A stretch of 64,000 bases of DNA from assembly GCA_900319385.1 (NCBI GenBank), contig ONOG01000025.1, positions 1-64,000 on the forward strand, written 5' to 3'. Source of the stretch: an uncultured Prevotellaceae bacterium. Its GTDB lineage: Bacteria; Bacteroidota; Bacteroidia; Bacteroidales; Bacteroidaceae. The notes beneath the pieces are model-generated. The model saw only the letters and a program-made list of their open reading frames with translations. It was not told where the DNA came from and did not search any database. A program made the translations under genes and the position numbers. Shown piece by piece: positions 27,479 to 36,538 of the stretch (position 1 is the stretch's first letter; each line of letters opens with the position of its first letter).

Positions 27479-28822
27479 GTGTATTTCGACGAACTACCCC
27501 TTGACGATACCATTCTCGATGCGCTCGACGCCATGAATTTCGAGGAGTGTACGCCCATTCAAGAAAAAGCCATTCCACCCCTGCTCCAAGGTCACGACCT
27601 CATCGGCGTGGCACAGACAGGAACAGGAAAGACGGCTGCCTATCTGCTGCCCGTACTCAACGAACTGTGCTCCGGCGACTATCCGCAGGATGCCATCAAC
27701 TGCCTCATCATGGCACCAACCCGAGAACTCGTTCAGCAGATCGACCAGCAAGTCGAGGCCTTCTCCTATTTCATGCCCATCAGCAGCGTAGCCGTCTATG
27801 GCGGCAACGACGGCATACGGTTCGAGCAGGAACGCCGCGGACTCACCCTCGGTGCCGACATCATCATCGCCACACCTGGCCGACTCATCTCCCACCTCGC
27901 ATCGGGAAAGATTGACTTCTCCAACATTTCCTTCTTCATCCTCGACGAAGCCGACCGCATGCTCGACATGGGCTTCTACGACGACATCATGAAGATTGCC
28001 AGCCATCTGCCAGACCATCGCCAGACCATCATGTTCTCGGCAACCATGCCCAACGACATCCAACGTCTGGCACACAACATCCTGGACAACCCCGTCGAGG
28101 TCAAAATCGCCGTCAGCAAGCCTGCCGAGAAGATTCAACAGATTGCCTACATCTGCTACGACGGCATGAAAGACAACATCGTTCGCAGCGTCGTGGAGCA
28201 CTGCCCCTTTGCCAGTAACGAGGGAGAGAGTGTCGAGCGTGTCATCATTTTCTGTGCCAAGAAAACCAAGGTGCGCGAGTTGGGACGCACGTTCCGCATG
28301 AAAGGTCTCAAAGTGGGAGCCATGCACAGCGACCTCGAACAAAAAGAGCGTGACGAAATCATGCGTGACTTCCGCAACGGACACATCAACATCCTCATTG
28401 CCACCGACATCGTCAGCCGCGGCATCGACATCGACGATATCCAGATGGTCATCAACTACGATACGCCACGCGACCCCGAGGACTACGTCCACCGCATCGG
28501 ACGCACCGCACGAGCCAACCGCGACGGTATGGCTGTCACCTTAGTCACAGAACGCGACTACCCGAACCTGCTGAAAATTGAAAAACTGATTGAAAAGGAA
28601 ATACCCAAACCCGACCTGCCGGAAGGGTGTGGCGAAAAGCCAGACATCAGCCATAAATCCATACATCGTAAATCCGCAAATCGCAATTCAGATGGTACAT
28701 CTCACCGTCGACATCGGCAACACAGCCACCAAGGCAGCGATTCACGTCGTCGCCGCGGAGGACGCCGTCGTGGAGGCAAAAAGTCTGCGAACGACGGCTC
28801 CACTCCTGCACCGCAGGGTTGA
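27479..28822 (+). CDS. DEAD-box RNA helicase with basic Arg-Gly tail; GTG start
   Basis: 447 residues. The motifs occur in order: Q motif (CTPIQEKAIP), AQTGTGKT (I), PTREL (Ia), TPGRL (Ib), DEAD (II), SAT (III), then SRGIDID (V) and HRIGRTAR (VI). The start is GTG at 27479, immediately before the conserved FDELPL. The tail from about residue 385 is polar and basic, ending in RRRRGGRRRGGKK, which is typical of RNA-binding tails in this group. The last 131 nt overlap the start of coaX in another frame. RhlE-like roles in RNA decay or ribosome assembly are likely. Confidence 0.95.
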   Translation: MYFDELPLDDTILDALDAMNFEECTPIQEKAIPPLLQGHDLIGVAQTGTGKTAAYLLPVLNELCSGDYPQDAINCLIMAPTRELVQQIDQQVEAFSYFMPISSVAVYGGNDGIRFEQERRGLTLGADIIIATPGRLISHLASGKIDFSNISFFILDEADRMLDMGFYDDIMKIASHLPDHRQTIMFSATMPNDIQRLAHNILDNPVEVKIAVSKPAEKIQQIAYICYDGMKDNIVRSVVEHCPFASNEGESVERVIIFCAKKTKVRELGRTFRMKGLKVGAMHSDLEQKERDEIMRDFRNGHINILIATDIVSRGIDIDDIQMVINYDTPRDPEDYVHRIGRTARANRDGMAVTLVTERDYPNLLKIEKLIEKEIPKPDLPEGCGEKPDISHKSIHRKSANRNSDGTSHRRHRQHSHQGSDSRRRRGGRRRGGKKSANDGSTPAPQG

Positions 28823-29483
28823 GGGCCACGACCTCGCGTGGCTCAGCGACTTCGTAGCTGGACACGCAGTCGATGCCTGCATCGTTTCATCGACAGCCGA
28901 CATCACCCCCGACATCTGGCAACACATCAGCAGTCTGGGCATCCCCCATGTGGTCCGCTTCGACCACACGACGCCCATCCCGCTCACCAACTGCTACTCG
29001 ACACCTCAGACCCTTGGCCCCGACCGCCTTGCAGCCGCCATCGGAGCATGGTACGAGAACCGTGAGCGAACCAGACGACACACCCCAGTGCTCATCATCG
29101 ACGTTGGTACAGCCATCACCTACGACCTCGTCACCGCCGACGGCCAATACCTCGGCGGCAACATCTCGCCAGGCATCCAACTCCGATTCCTTGCCCTCCA
29201 CGAACACACCGCCCACCTGCCGTTGGTGGAGATTCGTGAAGCAGGACCAGAGGAAATCGGTATCTCCACCTCAACAGCCATCCTCCATGGCGTCATCGAC
29301 GGTGTTCGGCACGAAATCGAAGGGTTCATACGTGAATTTTCCTTAAAAAATCCCCTACTTTCTGTTTTTTTAACAGGCGGAGACACGATAAATTTTTCAG
29401 AAAGCACAAAAAATCGTATTTTTGCAGACAAATTTCTCGTCTCAAAAGGACTGGACCTCGTCCTGCAGCACAACAATCAATGA
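28692..29483 (+). CDS. coaX: Type III pantothenate kinase
   Basis: 263 residues from the ATG at 28692. MVHLTVDIGNTATKAAI is the conserved N-terminal phosphate motif (DxGNTxxK), so the start must be here even though it lies 131 nt inside the helicase gene. GPDRLAAAIGA (about residue 115) and IDVGTAITYDLV (about 136) are the other family motifs. It phosphorylates pantothenate, the first step of CoA synthesis, without classic PanK-I homology. It is followed by the outer-membrane protein gene after 3 bp. Confidence 0.96.
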   Translation: MVHLTVDIGNTATKAAIHVVAAEDAVVEAKSLRTTAPLLHRRVEGHDLAWLSDFVAGHAVDACIVSSTADITPDIWQHISSLGIPHVVRFDHTTPIPLTNCYSTPQTLGPDRLAAAIGAWYENRERTRRHTPVLIIDVGTAITYDLVTADGQYLGGNISPGIQLRFLALHEHTAHLPLVEIREAGPEEIGISTSTAILHGVIDGVRHEIEGFIREFSLKNPLLSVFLTGGDTINFSESTKNRIFADKFLVSKGLDLVLQHNNQ

Positions 29484-29486
29484 ACA

Positions 29487-30827
29487 ATGAAACGATTTGC
29501 ACGAATTATTTTAGCGTTTAACATTTCACTTTTCGCACTCACCGCGTTAGCCCAGAACGGCATCAACTCGCCCTACTCACGCTACGGTTTCGGCATGTTG
29601 TCCGACCGCGCCACCGGCTTCAACAAAGGTATGGGCGGAGTGGCACAAGGCTTTCGCCACGGCCAGCAGATCAACGTAGGCAACCCCGCCTCCTATTCCG
29701 CCATCGACTCGCTCACCGCCCTCTTCGACCTCGGACTCTCCGTCTTCAACGGCAACTACAAGATGGGCAACCTGCAGCAGAACGCCAAGAACGCATCGTT
29801 CGACTACTTCGCTTTCCAGTTCCGTGCCTTCCGCCACGTTGGAGTCACCATCGGACTGCTCCCCTACTCCAACATCAAATACAGCTTCGCCTCAGCCACC
29901 AGCAGCGTACCAGGCAGCGAAACCATCACCTCCACCTCCACTTTCACCGGCGACGGAGGACTGCGTCAGGTATTCATCGGAGCCGGCTGGCAGCCATTTC
30001 GATTCATCTCCGTCGGCGTCAACGCAGGCTACCTCTACGGCGACTACACCCACACCTCCAATTCCACTTTCAGCGACGCCAGTGCCTTCAGTATGCAGCG
30101 CACCTACACCGCAGACATCACTACCTATAAGCTCGACTTCGGACTCCAGCTCATGTTTCCCCTCACAGCCAAGGACCAGCTCACACTCGGAGCCACCTAC
30201 GGCTTAGGACACGACCTCCCCAACCGAGCCATCCGCAGCACACAGACCATCAACGGCACCACCACAACCACCACAGCCGACACCATCGCCCGAGCCTTCC
30301 AACTCCCACACACCTTCGACATCGGACTCACCTATGCCCACACCAACAAGTGGCGCATCGGAGCCGATTTCAGCCTCGAGAAGTGGAGCGATGCCCGATT
30401 CCCCTCGCAAGACACCAACGGCACAGGAGCCTACACCTCGACCACGGGACAACTCTACGACCGCATGAAAGTAGCCCTGGGAGGCGAATTCACGCCCAAC
30501 CCCTACGGCCGCTTCCTCCAGCGCATCTCCTACCGCGCCGGCGGCTACTACAGCCAGTCCTACGCCCGTGCCGACCTCAGCGGCACCGTCACCGACAAGC
30601 CCTATGAATACGGTGTCTCAGCCGGCGTCTCCGTCCCCATCATCAGCCGCCACATCTGGGGAGCCAACACCCCACGGCTCAACATATCCTTCCAGTGGGT
30701 GCATAGCAACATCCCCTACCTCAGCCATGCCGGCGGCCATCAGAACACCCTCACCGAAAACTACCTACGTCTGAGCGTCGGACTCACCTTCAGCGAACGC
30801 TGGTTCCAGAAGTGGAAAGTACAATAA
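29487..30827 (+). CDS. Outer-membrane beta-barrel protein of unknown function (coaX-lptC operon)
   Basis: 446 residues with a clear signal peptide ending in LTALAQ (about 22). The mature start NGINSPYSRYGFGMLSDRATGFNKGMGGVAQGF and NPASYSAIDS resemble FadL/PorV-type barrels. The rest alternates hydrophobic and polar residues with many Tyr, Gly and Phe, as in a 12-14 strand barrel. The coaX / barrel / lptC / ppiD order is frequent in Bacteroidales, which suggests an envelope-assembly role. No specific function is known to me. Confidence 0.78.
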   Translation: MKRFARIILAFNISLFALTALAQNGINSPYSRYGFGMLSDRATGFNKGMGGVAQGFRHGQQINVGNPASYSAIDSLTALFDLGLSVFNGNYKMGNLQQNAKNASFDYFAFQFRAFRHVGVTIGLLPYSNIKYSFASATSSVPGSETITSTSTFTGDGGLRQVFIGAGWQPFRFISVGVNAGYLYGDYTHTSNSTFSDASAFSMQRTYTADITTYKLDFGLQLMFPLTAKDQLTLGATYGLGHDLPNRAIRSTQTINGTTTTTTADTIARAFQLPHTFDIGLTYAHTNKWRIGADFSLEKWSDARFPSQDTNGTGAYTSTTGQLYDRMKVALGGEFTPNPYGRFLQRISYRAGGYYSQSYARADLSGTVTDKPYEYGVSAGVSVPIISRHIWGANTPRLNISFQWVHSNIPYLSHAGGHQNTLTENYLRLSVGLTFSERWFQKWKVQ

Positions 30828-30860
30828 AAACCATACTCCATATCGTTGAACGAAGGATGA

Positions 30861-30890
30861 AATTCCTTGTACTTAGTACCTTGTACTTAG
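30861..30890. repeat. CTTGTACTTAGTAC simple repeat
   Basis: Tandem CTTGTACTTAGTAC-type units lie between the barrel gene and lptC. A second cluster at about 30957-30993 falls inside lptC and codes for its signal peptide. A related tract is at 21740-21770. Confidence 0.65.
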
Positions 30891-30906
30891 CACACCGCGA
30901 AGTATC

Positions 30907-31707
30907 ATGACGAAGTACCTGAAACACCAGTCAACCAGGGAGAACACTCTGCGCTCCTTGTTCCTTGTACTTTGTACTTCGTACTTAGTACTTCTATTTT
31001 CATGCGCTTCCGACGACCACCACTACGCACCCGTCATCGACCATCGCGACTCGCTGCCCGTGCTCCAGTCCGTCGGAGTCTCCACCCTCATCTCCGACTC
31101 AGGCATCATCCGCTATCGCATCATATCCGAGGACTGGTTCATCTACGATCGCAAGCAACCCACCTACTGGTCGTTCGAGAAAGGACTCTACATCGAAAAG
31201 TTCGACGAACAATATCACGTCGATGCCTTTATCAACTGCGACACAGCCTATTACTTCGACCAGCTACACCTGTGGGAACTGCGCGGGCGAGTACTCGTCA
31301 AGAACCTCAAGGGCGAAACCTTTCGCACCTCGCTCCTCTACTGGAATCAAGATCAGCACCGCATCTACTCACCCGCCTATATGCGTATCCAAGGCATCGA
31401 CCAGGAACTCGACGGCTACAACTTCTCATCCAACGAACAGATGACCGAATACCGCATCCACTCTTCGTCCGGAGCGTTCCCCGTCGATGACGACGAAACG
31501 CCCCACCCCGACGAGCAGACAGTAGCCGAGCACAACGATACGACACCGTCCGTCGCCACCCTGCCGACAGGCAATAAAGCACCAGCCGCCAATGGTCCGT
31601 CCATTGGCATCCCGCCTCGTCGTCCCAACCACACCCCGAGGTCTTCCGAATCGACACAAGCTGTAAAACCTCCTGTCAATCCGCGCCGTATCATCCCTCG
31701 TAAATAA
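30907..31707 (+). CDS. lptC: LPS export periplasmic protein LptC
   Basis: 266 residues. The N-terminus holds a hydrophobic segment ending in LLFSCAS, a likely lipobox (C at about 35). The LptC domain follows (about 50-200): SGIIRYRI, WSFEKGLYIEKFD, VDAFINCDTAYYF, LWELRGRVLVKN and LLYWN. It forms the periplasmic bridge that takes LPS from the LptBFG complex. The tail from about 205 is Pro/Thr-rich and disordered, longer than in enterobacterial LptC. The hydrophobic core of the signal is encoded by the CTTGTACTT repeat that also lies between genes. Confidence 0.9.
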   Translation: MTKYLKHQSTRENTLRSLFLVLCTSYLVLLFSCASDDHHYAPVIDHRDSLPVLQSVGVSTLISDSGIIRYRIISEDWFIYDRKQPTYWSFEKGLYIEKFDEQYHVDAFINCDTAYYFDQLHLWELRGRVLVKNLKGETFRTSLLYWNQDQHRIYSPAYMRIQGIDQELDGYNFSSNEQMTEYRIHSSSGAFPVDDDETPHPDEQTVAEHNDTTPSVATLPTGNKAPAANGPSIGIPPRRPNHTPRSSESTQAVKPPVNPRRIIPRK

Positions 31708-31768
31708 TCCGTGACCGTCGTCCGTAACTAAAAACGTCTGAACAACAATTTGGAGACCATCTCATTTT

Positions 31769-31794
31769 CCCCGATAAGCAGATGCCTATCGGGG
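31769..31794 (+). terminator. Factor-independent terminator of the coaX-lptC run
   Basis: CCCCGATA and TATCGGGG form the stem, nearly continued inward, followed by TTTATAAT. Confidence 0.7.
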
Positions 31795-32012
31795 TTTATA
31801 ATGCCGTCATTTCGCCGAAGTTTTCATCAGTTCGATTTGTCGAAGAACACGCTGTTGGCCATATGAACGAAGGAATGCGACTGGCGAACAGCAGGCTCGG
31901 AAACGGAGTAGGGGATGGATGAAAAGGGGGCTTTTTCATTCGGATTTAGTGTATATCATACAAAAAAACAAAAAAAAGGGCGACGGATGGTGGTAAATTC
32001 ATGATTTATCCG

Positions 32013-32020
32013 TATCTTTG
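32013..32020 (+). promoter_or_regulatory. Predicted -7 box (TATCTTTG) of ppiD
   Basis: TAnnTTTG match 79 bp before the ppiD start codon. Confidence 0.6.
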
Positions 32021-32099
32021 TGCGATTTTTTGGGATTCTTCCCACGAAGTCGGAAACCGAATCAAATAAAACAACAAATAAAAAACTAAAAATCAACAA

Positions 32100-34262
32100 A
32101 TGGCAGTATTACAAAAAATCAGGAATCGCGGCGTCTTGCTCGTTTCCGCAATCGCCATCGCCCTGTTCCTCTTTGTCATCGGGGACTTGCTCAGAGGCGG
32201 TGAAGGACTGATCAATCAGTCGAAACAGACAGTGGGTGAAATCAATGGCTCGAAGGTCAGCATTCAGGACTACCAGACGCTGTTTGAGGAGTTCCAGGTG
32301 TGGCAGGAAATCGCCCAGCAGAAGACTTCTTCGTCGGAGGACGAGAACAATCAGCTCAAGGATATGGCCTGGCAGACTTACGTACAGAACCAGCTGATCG
32401 AGGCTGAATGCGAGAAGCTGGGTCTGTCGGTGACCGACGAGGAGGTGGCTGACATGATTCGTCTCGGCGCCAGCCAGCTGCTGCAGGTTCCGGTGTTTGC
32501 CAACCAGCAGACGGGTCGTTTCGACTATGCTCAGCTGCAAATGTTCCTCAGCGAGTACAAAAAGCTGAAGGATGGTGGAGAACAGGTGCCCGAAGCCTAC
32601 GAAAAGATTTACAAATACTACATGTTTGCCCAGAAGCAGATGCGCAGCCAGGCTCTGGCCGGCAAGTATCAGGCCCTGCTCGCCGGTTGCGTGATGTCGA
32701 ACCCCGTCGAGGCTAAGATGGGCTTCGATGCCCGCTCGACGGAGAGCGAGGTGCTGCTCGTCAGCCTGCCCCTCTCGACCGTTGCCGATGACAAGGTAAG
32801 CGTCAGCGACGATGAGGTGAAGGCTAAATATACAGCCGACAAGGAAAAGTATCGCCAGTGGGTAGAGACTCGCGACGTGAAGATGATTGACGTGGCTGTC
32901 ACTGCCAGCGAAGCCGACCGCAAGGCTATGGAGGACAACATGCAGGAGATCTACACCGCTCTGGCTGCTGCTCAGGGTACGACCGATGCTGGCAACGTGG
33001 TTCGTCAGAATTCGTCGCTCTATCCCTACTCTGACACGAAGAAGCAGAAGGAAGCTTTCCCGCAGATGATTGCTTCCCACCTCGAGGGCGACTCGACCGC
33101 CGTGGCTGTGGGTCAGACGATGAAACCGACCTACGACGCGATGTCGAACACTTACTACACCTTCAAGGTGCTGGCAAAGGTGACCGAACCCGACTCTGTG
33201 CTCTTCCGCCAGCTCGCCGTCATCGGCAAGGATGAGAAGGATGCCGACACGAAGGCCGACAGCATCGTCGGTGCTCTCACCAACGGGGCTGACTTCAAGG
33301 CGCTGGCTAAGAAGTACAACCAGCAGGGCGACTCGGCTTGGATTGCTACTGCACAGTATCAGCAGGCTGCCCTCGATGCCGACAATGCCTCGTTTGTCAA
33401 CACACTGTATGCCATGCAGAAGGGTGAGGTGCGCAAACTGAAGTTCACCAACGGCAACACTGTCATCCTGAAGGTGGAAGACCAGCGTCATCCCGTGACC
33501 AAGTACAACGTTGCTGCCGTGGTCAAGGAACTGCGTTTCTCGGACGATACCTACAGCACTGCTTACAACAAGTTCAGCTCGTTCGTTGCTGCCAATCCGA
33601 CTATGGAACAGATGGAGGCTAACGCCGAGAAGAACGGTTACACTGTTCGTCCAGTCAATGATATCCCCAGCAGTCAGCACAACATTGCCGGCATCCACAA
33701 CACTCGCGAAGCTGTGAAGTGGCTCTACGACGAGGCTAAACCTGGCAGCGTATCGCAACTCTACGAATGTGGCGACAACGACCACCTGCTCGTCCTCTCG
33801 CTGACAGGCATCAACAAGGAGGGTTATACCTCACTGGAAAAGGCAGCTGAAGGCATCAAGCAACAGCTGATCAACGAGAAGAAGATTGAGAAGCTTTTGG
33901 CCGACAACAAGGGTGTGAACAGCATTGCAGCTGCCCAGAAGATTCAGGGTGCTGTGGTTGACACGGTGAGTCACATTACTTTCGCCAACCCCACCTTCGT
34001 CAGCGCTACCATGGCCAGCGAACCTGCAGTCAGCAGCGCTGCCAGCAAGACGCAGAAGGGTCAGTTTGCAGGTCCCATCAAGGGTAACAACGGCGTATAT
34101 ATGCTCCAGGTGCTCGACAAGAAAACTACCGACGCCAAGTATGACGAGAAGGCCGAACTGGCACAGGCTGCCAACACGAACTTCCGCTACGTCAGCCAGA
34201 GCCTGCTCAACGACCTCTATATGAAGGCCAACGTGAAGGACGCCCGCTACAAGTTCTTCTAA
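32100..34262 (+). CDS. ppiD: Membrane-anchored peptidyl-prolyl isomerase (PpiD/SurA type)
   Basis: 720 residues. One transmembrane anchor lies at about 12-30 (GVLLVSAIAIALFLFVIGDLL). A SurA-N-like chaperone region covers about 35-250, a parvulin-type rotamase domain about 355-460 (DSVLFRQLAVIGKDE, ADFKALAKKY, GEVRKLKF), and a further helical and rotamase-like part follows to the C-terminus. It helps outer-membrane proteins fold after export, working in the periplasm from the inner membrane. It stands downstream of LPS export genes but has its own promoter and terminator. Confidence 0.92.
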   Translation: MAVLQKIRNRGVLLVSAIAIALFLFVIGDLLRGGEGLINQSKQTVGEINGSKVSIQDYQTLFEEFQVWQEIAQQKTSSSEDENNQLKDMAWQTYVQNQLIEAECEKLGLSVTDEEVADMIRLGASQLLQVPVFANQQTGRFDYAQLQMFLSEYKKLKDGGEQVPEAYEKIYKYYMFAQKQMRSQALAGKYQALLAGCVMSNPVEAKMGFDARSTESEVLLVSLPLSTVADDKVSVSDDEVKAKYTADKEKYRQWVETRDVKMIDVAVTASEADRKAMEDNMQEIYTALAAAQGTTDAGNVVRQNSSLYPYSDTKKQKEAFPQMIASHLEGDSTAVAVGQTMKPTYDAMSNTYYTFKVLAKVTEPDSVLFRQLAVIGKDEKDADTKADSIVGALTNGADFKALAKKYNQQGDSAWIATAQYQQAALDADNASFVNTLYAMQKGEVRKLKFTNGNTVILKVEDQRHPVTKYNVAAVVKELRFSDDTYSTAYNKFSSFVAANPTMEQMEANAEKNGYTVRPVNDIPSSQHNIAGIHNTREAVKWLYDEAKPGSVSQLYECGDNDHLLVLSLTGINKEGYTSLEKAAEGIKQQLINEKKIEKLLADNKGVNSIAAAQKIQGAVVDTVSHITFANPTFVSATMASEPAVSSAASKTQKGQFAGPIKGNNGVYMLQVLDKKTTDAKYDEKAELAQAANTNFRYVSQSLLNDLYMKANVKDARYKFF

Positions 34263-34280
34263 ACAAGTTGACAAGTTCAT

Positions 34281-34323
34281 ACAACAATCCCCTGTAAGCA
34301 TCACGCTTGCAGGGGATTGTTGT
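34281..34323 (+). terminator. Factor-independent terminator of ppiD
   Basis: 19-bp stem (34281-34299 with 34305-34323, one mismatch) and a 5-nt loop. Confidence 0.8.
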
Positions 34324-34639
34324 AAGTTTCGAAAGTTAAGAAGTTAAGGAGTTAAGACTTTTCACTTTTTACTTTTTAATATAGGCTGACTCCGTCGGGA
34401 AATTATTCGATTAACATCAGACGTTTTCTCGCCATGACAAAGTTCAAACAAGTTTGACTTTGTTCATTTGGCTGAACGAAAACGTTCAAATACCAAATTT
34501 GTAAAATTTCCACACGAAGTGTGCCTATATTAAAAATTTATAACGGAAACAAACAGAAAAAAAGACAAAACGGAAATTTCCGGCCTTTCCGATTCTTTCC
34601 GTTATAACTTAAGAACTCAAAATCTTAAAAACTCAAAAA
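34324..34639. other. Intergenic region with a series of small hairpins
   Basis: 316 bp without a gene, downstream of two convergent genes. It has a TTTTCACTTTTTACTTTTTAA tract near 34357 and short inverted repeats: CAAAGT..ACTTTG around 34438-34462, GAACGAAAACGTTC at about 34473, CACACGAAGTGTG at about 34511, and AACGGAAA..TTTCCGTT spanning about 34541-34608. Function unknown. Confidence 0.5.
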
Positions 34640-35713
34640 CTACTCGTACACCACGTCTATTGTCTCCTTCACATGTTCGCTGTCGTTGGTGATGAGGAGC
34701 ACACGGGGCAGCGACTTGACCGTCTTCAGATATTTGGCCACAAGCGTGATCTCCATGTTGATGGTCTCGCCAGGCACAATATCACGCTTGGGAAGAGCAA
34801 CCTGAATGGCATTGTTGAACACCTGCAGGGCACTGATGTGGAGGATACCCGTGCCAGTATTGGTAAGGGATACACGTCCCTTGAGTTTCGATTTCCGACC
34901 GAGGCGTCCCAGGTTCAGTTCGTGGGTCGAGAGTGTGAGCGTTGGATGACTCAGTTCGCTGCTGAACGTATTGACATCGGGCAGCAGAACTGCCGAAACG
35001 ACAATTTCGTTCTCACTGCTCACCTTGTCGCCACTGAATCGTGCCAAATAGATACTCGTTTGGTTCAGACCGTCGTTGTGCAAACCGTCGCTGTGCAGGG
35101 TGAGGTCGATGAATCCACGACGACCACGAGCCAGCATCTCGGGCTTATAAACCGCCGTGATGTACGAAGGCAGGTGCATGAGCTGTGGTGTATAAACCTC
35201 GTGTGAGTCGTTCCATATCTCGATACGGGCTGTCGCAGAATCACCGCGATAGACATCGGAGAACTCAACGTTGGCTGTGCTGAGTGCGATGTCACCAATG
35301 CGAGTGGGATAGAGTTCTGCCACGGTCTGCCGGTTGCCCGATGTGACCACTCCCTTCATACGCAAGCGTACAGGACTTTCTGTTCCATTGGTCTTGACGA
35401 GGATGATGCGGTCGAAGTGTCCGAGCAGATTGGCGTCGTAGGTCACAGAAATCGTTCCTTCCCCACCCTTCTCAATGGTGCCCTGTGTCCAGCTGGGTTT
35501 CAGACAGCCGCAACCAGCATCGACATCTTCGATACGCAGCGGCATCCGGTCTTTGTTTTTGAACGAAAACACGGCTGTGACTGGCTTGTGCCACAGCGTT
35601 GAGCCCACATTCACTGTGGTCTGCGAGAACGATGGTTTTTGAGCTGAAATAGTCAGCGTCAACCCCGCAGCAAAACAGACAAGAGTGCTATACAAACGTT
35701 TCATCATATTCAC
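34640..35713 (-). CDS. Exported DUF1573 protein
   Basis: 357 residues with a signal peptide ending in ISAQ (about 25). DUF1573 repeats follow: F..T.V..GSTLWHKPVTAVFSFKNKDRMPLRIEDVDAGCGCLKPSW (about 28-78), a second immunoglobulin-like domain near 140-230, and a third near 260-355. The GCGC motif is the family mark. These proteins are periplasmic or surface-bound in Bacteroidetes and have no proven function. It starts 19 bp after the MBL gene region and is not clearly in an operon with it. Confidence 0.85.
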   Translation of the reverse strand: MNMMKRLYSTLVCFAAGLTLTISAQKPSFSQTTVNVGSTLWHKPVTAVFSFKNKDRMPLRIEDVDAGCGCLKPSWTQGTIEKGGEGTISVTYDANLLGHFDRIILVKTNGTESPVRLRMKGVVTSGNRQTVAELYPTRIGDIALSTANVEFSDVYRGDSATARIEIWNDSHEVYTPQLMHLPSYITAVYKPEMLARGRRGFIDLTLHSDGLHNDGLNQTSIYLARFSGDKVSSENEIVVSAVLLPDVNTFSSELSHPTLTLSTHELNLGRLGRKSKLKGRVSLTNTGTGILHISALQVFNNAIQVALPKRDIVPGETINMEITLVAKYLKTVKSLPRVLLITNDSEHVKETIDVVYE

Positions 35714-35731
35714 TTTTAAGTTTTTGAGTTT

Positions 35732-36538
35732 TCACTTTTCACTTTTATCTTTTAACTTTAATACTTCCCCGTCATAGGCCAGATGCACATGATTGGGCAG
35801 TTGTTGCTCCTCCTCAGCATGAGGCAGGATATGGTGCGACATGTGGATAAGCCAAGTCTCAGGACTGCCGATGCGATGGGTAAACTCGATGGCCTCTTCG
35901 ATCGTCTGATGCGTCATGTGCTGTTCGTGGCGCAAGCCATTGAGTATCATTGTCTGAACACCTTGCAGCATAGCTACATCCTCGTCGGGCATCGACTTCA
36001 TATCCGTAATGTATGCAAAGTCGCCAATACGGAAACCGAGAATGGGCAATTTGCCGTGCATAACTAGCAGTGGCATCACTTCCACCCCACCGATGCGCAG
36101 CGTCTGATGCGGTTCAATTTCCTCCAAGTCGATTGAGGGAACCCCTGGGTAGCGGCGATCCTTCGGTGTAAAGCAGTATGGAATACGCTGGCGCAGATGC
36201 TCAGCACAGAAATGCTCGGCATATACCACCACATCGCCAAAGATACTGAAGGGACGCAGGTCGTCAAGCCCGCCTACATGATCGTAATGCTCATGAGTGA
36301 TGAGAATAGCGTCGAGGCGTTGGAAGTCGATACCTAACATCTGCTCACGAAAGTCCGGACCGCAGTCGATGAGGATTCGACGCACACCTTCAGGAGCCGT
36401 CGCGTCGTCCACCTCGATGAGCGAACTGCAACGCAGCCGACGGTCGCGGGGATCCGTACTGGTGCACACCCGGCAGCGGCACCCGATTTGTGGCACACCG
36501 GTCGATGTTCCTGTTCCAAGGATGGTTATCTTCATCAT
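35732..36538 (-). CDS. Metallo-beta-lactamase-fold hydrolase (PhnP-like)
   Basis: 268 residues. The N-terminus [20 protein letters not shown] resembles PhnP, including the extra zinc-binding cysteines. The metal motif is THEHYDH (HxHxDH) at about residue 80, and later ligands are visible (VMHG, TDMKSM, H near the end). Substrates of PhnP relatives are cyclic phosphodiesters; here the substrate is unknown. Start overlaps the murB stop by 4 bp. The last residues (KLKDKSEK) are encoded by a GTGAAAA simple repeat that is otherwise intergenic in this genome. Confidence 0.88.
   Translation of the reverse strand: MMKITILGTGTSTGVPQIGCRCRVCTSTDPRDRRLRCSSLIEVDDATAPEGVRRILIDCGPDFREQMLGIDFQRLDAILITHEHYDHVGGLDDLRPFSIFGDVVVYAEHFCAEHLRQRIPYCFTPKDRRYPGVPSIDLEEIEPHQTLRIGGVEVMPLLVMHGKLPILGFRIGDFAYITDMKSMPDEDVAMLQGVQTMILNGLRHEQHMTHQTIEEAIEFTHRIGSPETWLIHMSHHILPHAEEEQQLPNHVHLAYDGEVLKLKDKSEK

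Larger units (their letters stand above)
31708..32099. other. Intergenic region between lptC and ppiD
   Basis: 392 bp without a gene. It contains a terminator at 31769-31794 and a -7 box at 32013-32020; nothing else is recognised between them. Confidence 0.6.

Noticed and set aside
32109..33785. 558-residue minus-strand frame
   Set aside because: Antisense shadow of ppiD; no motif, no ribosome-binding site or promoter.
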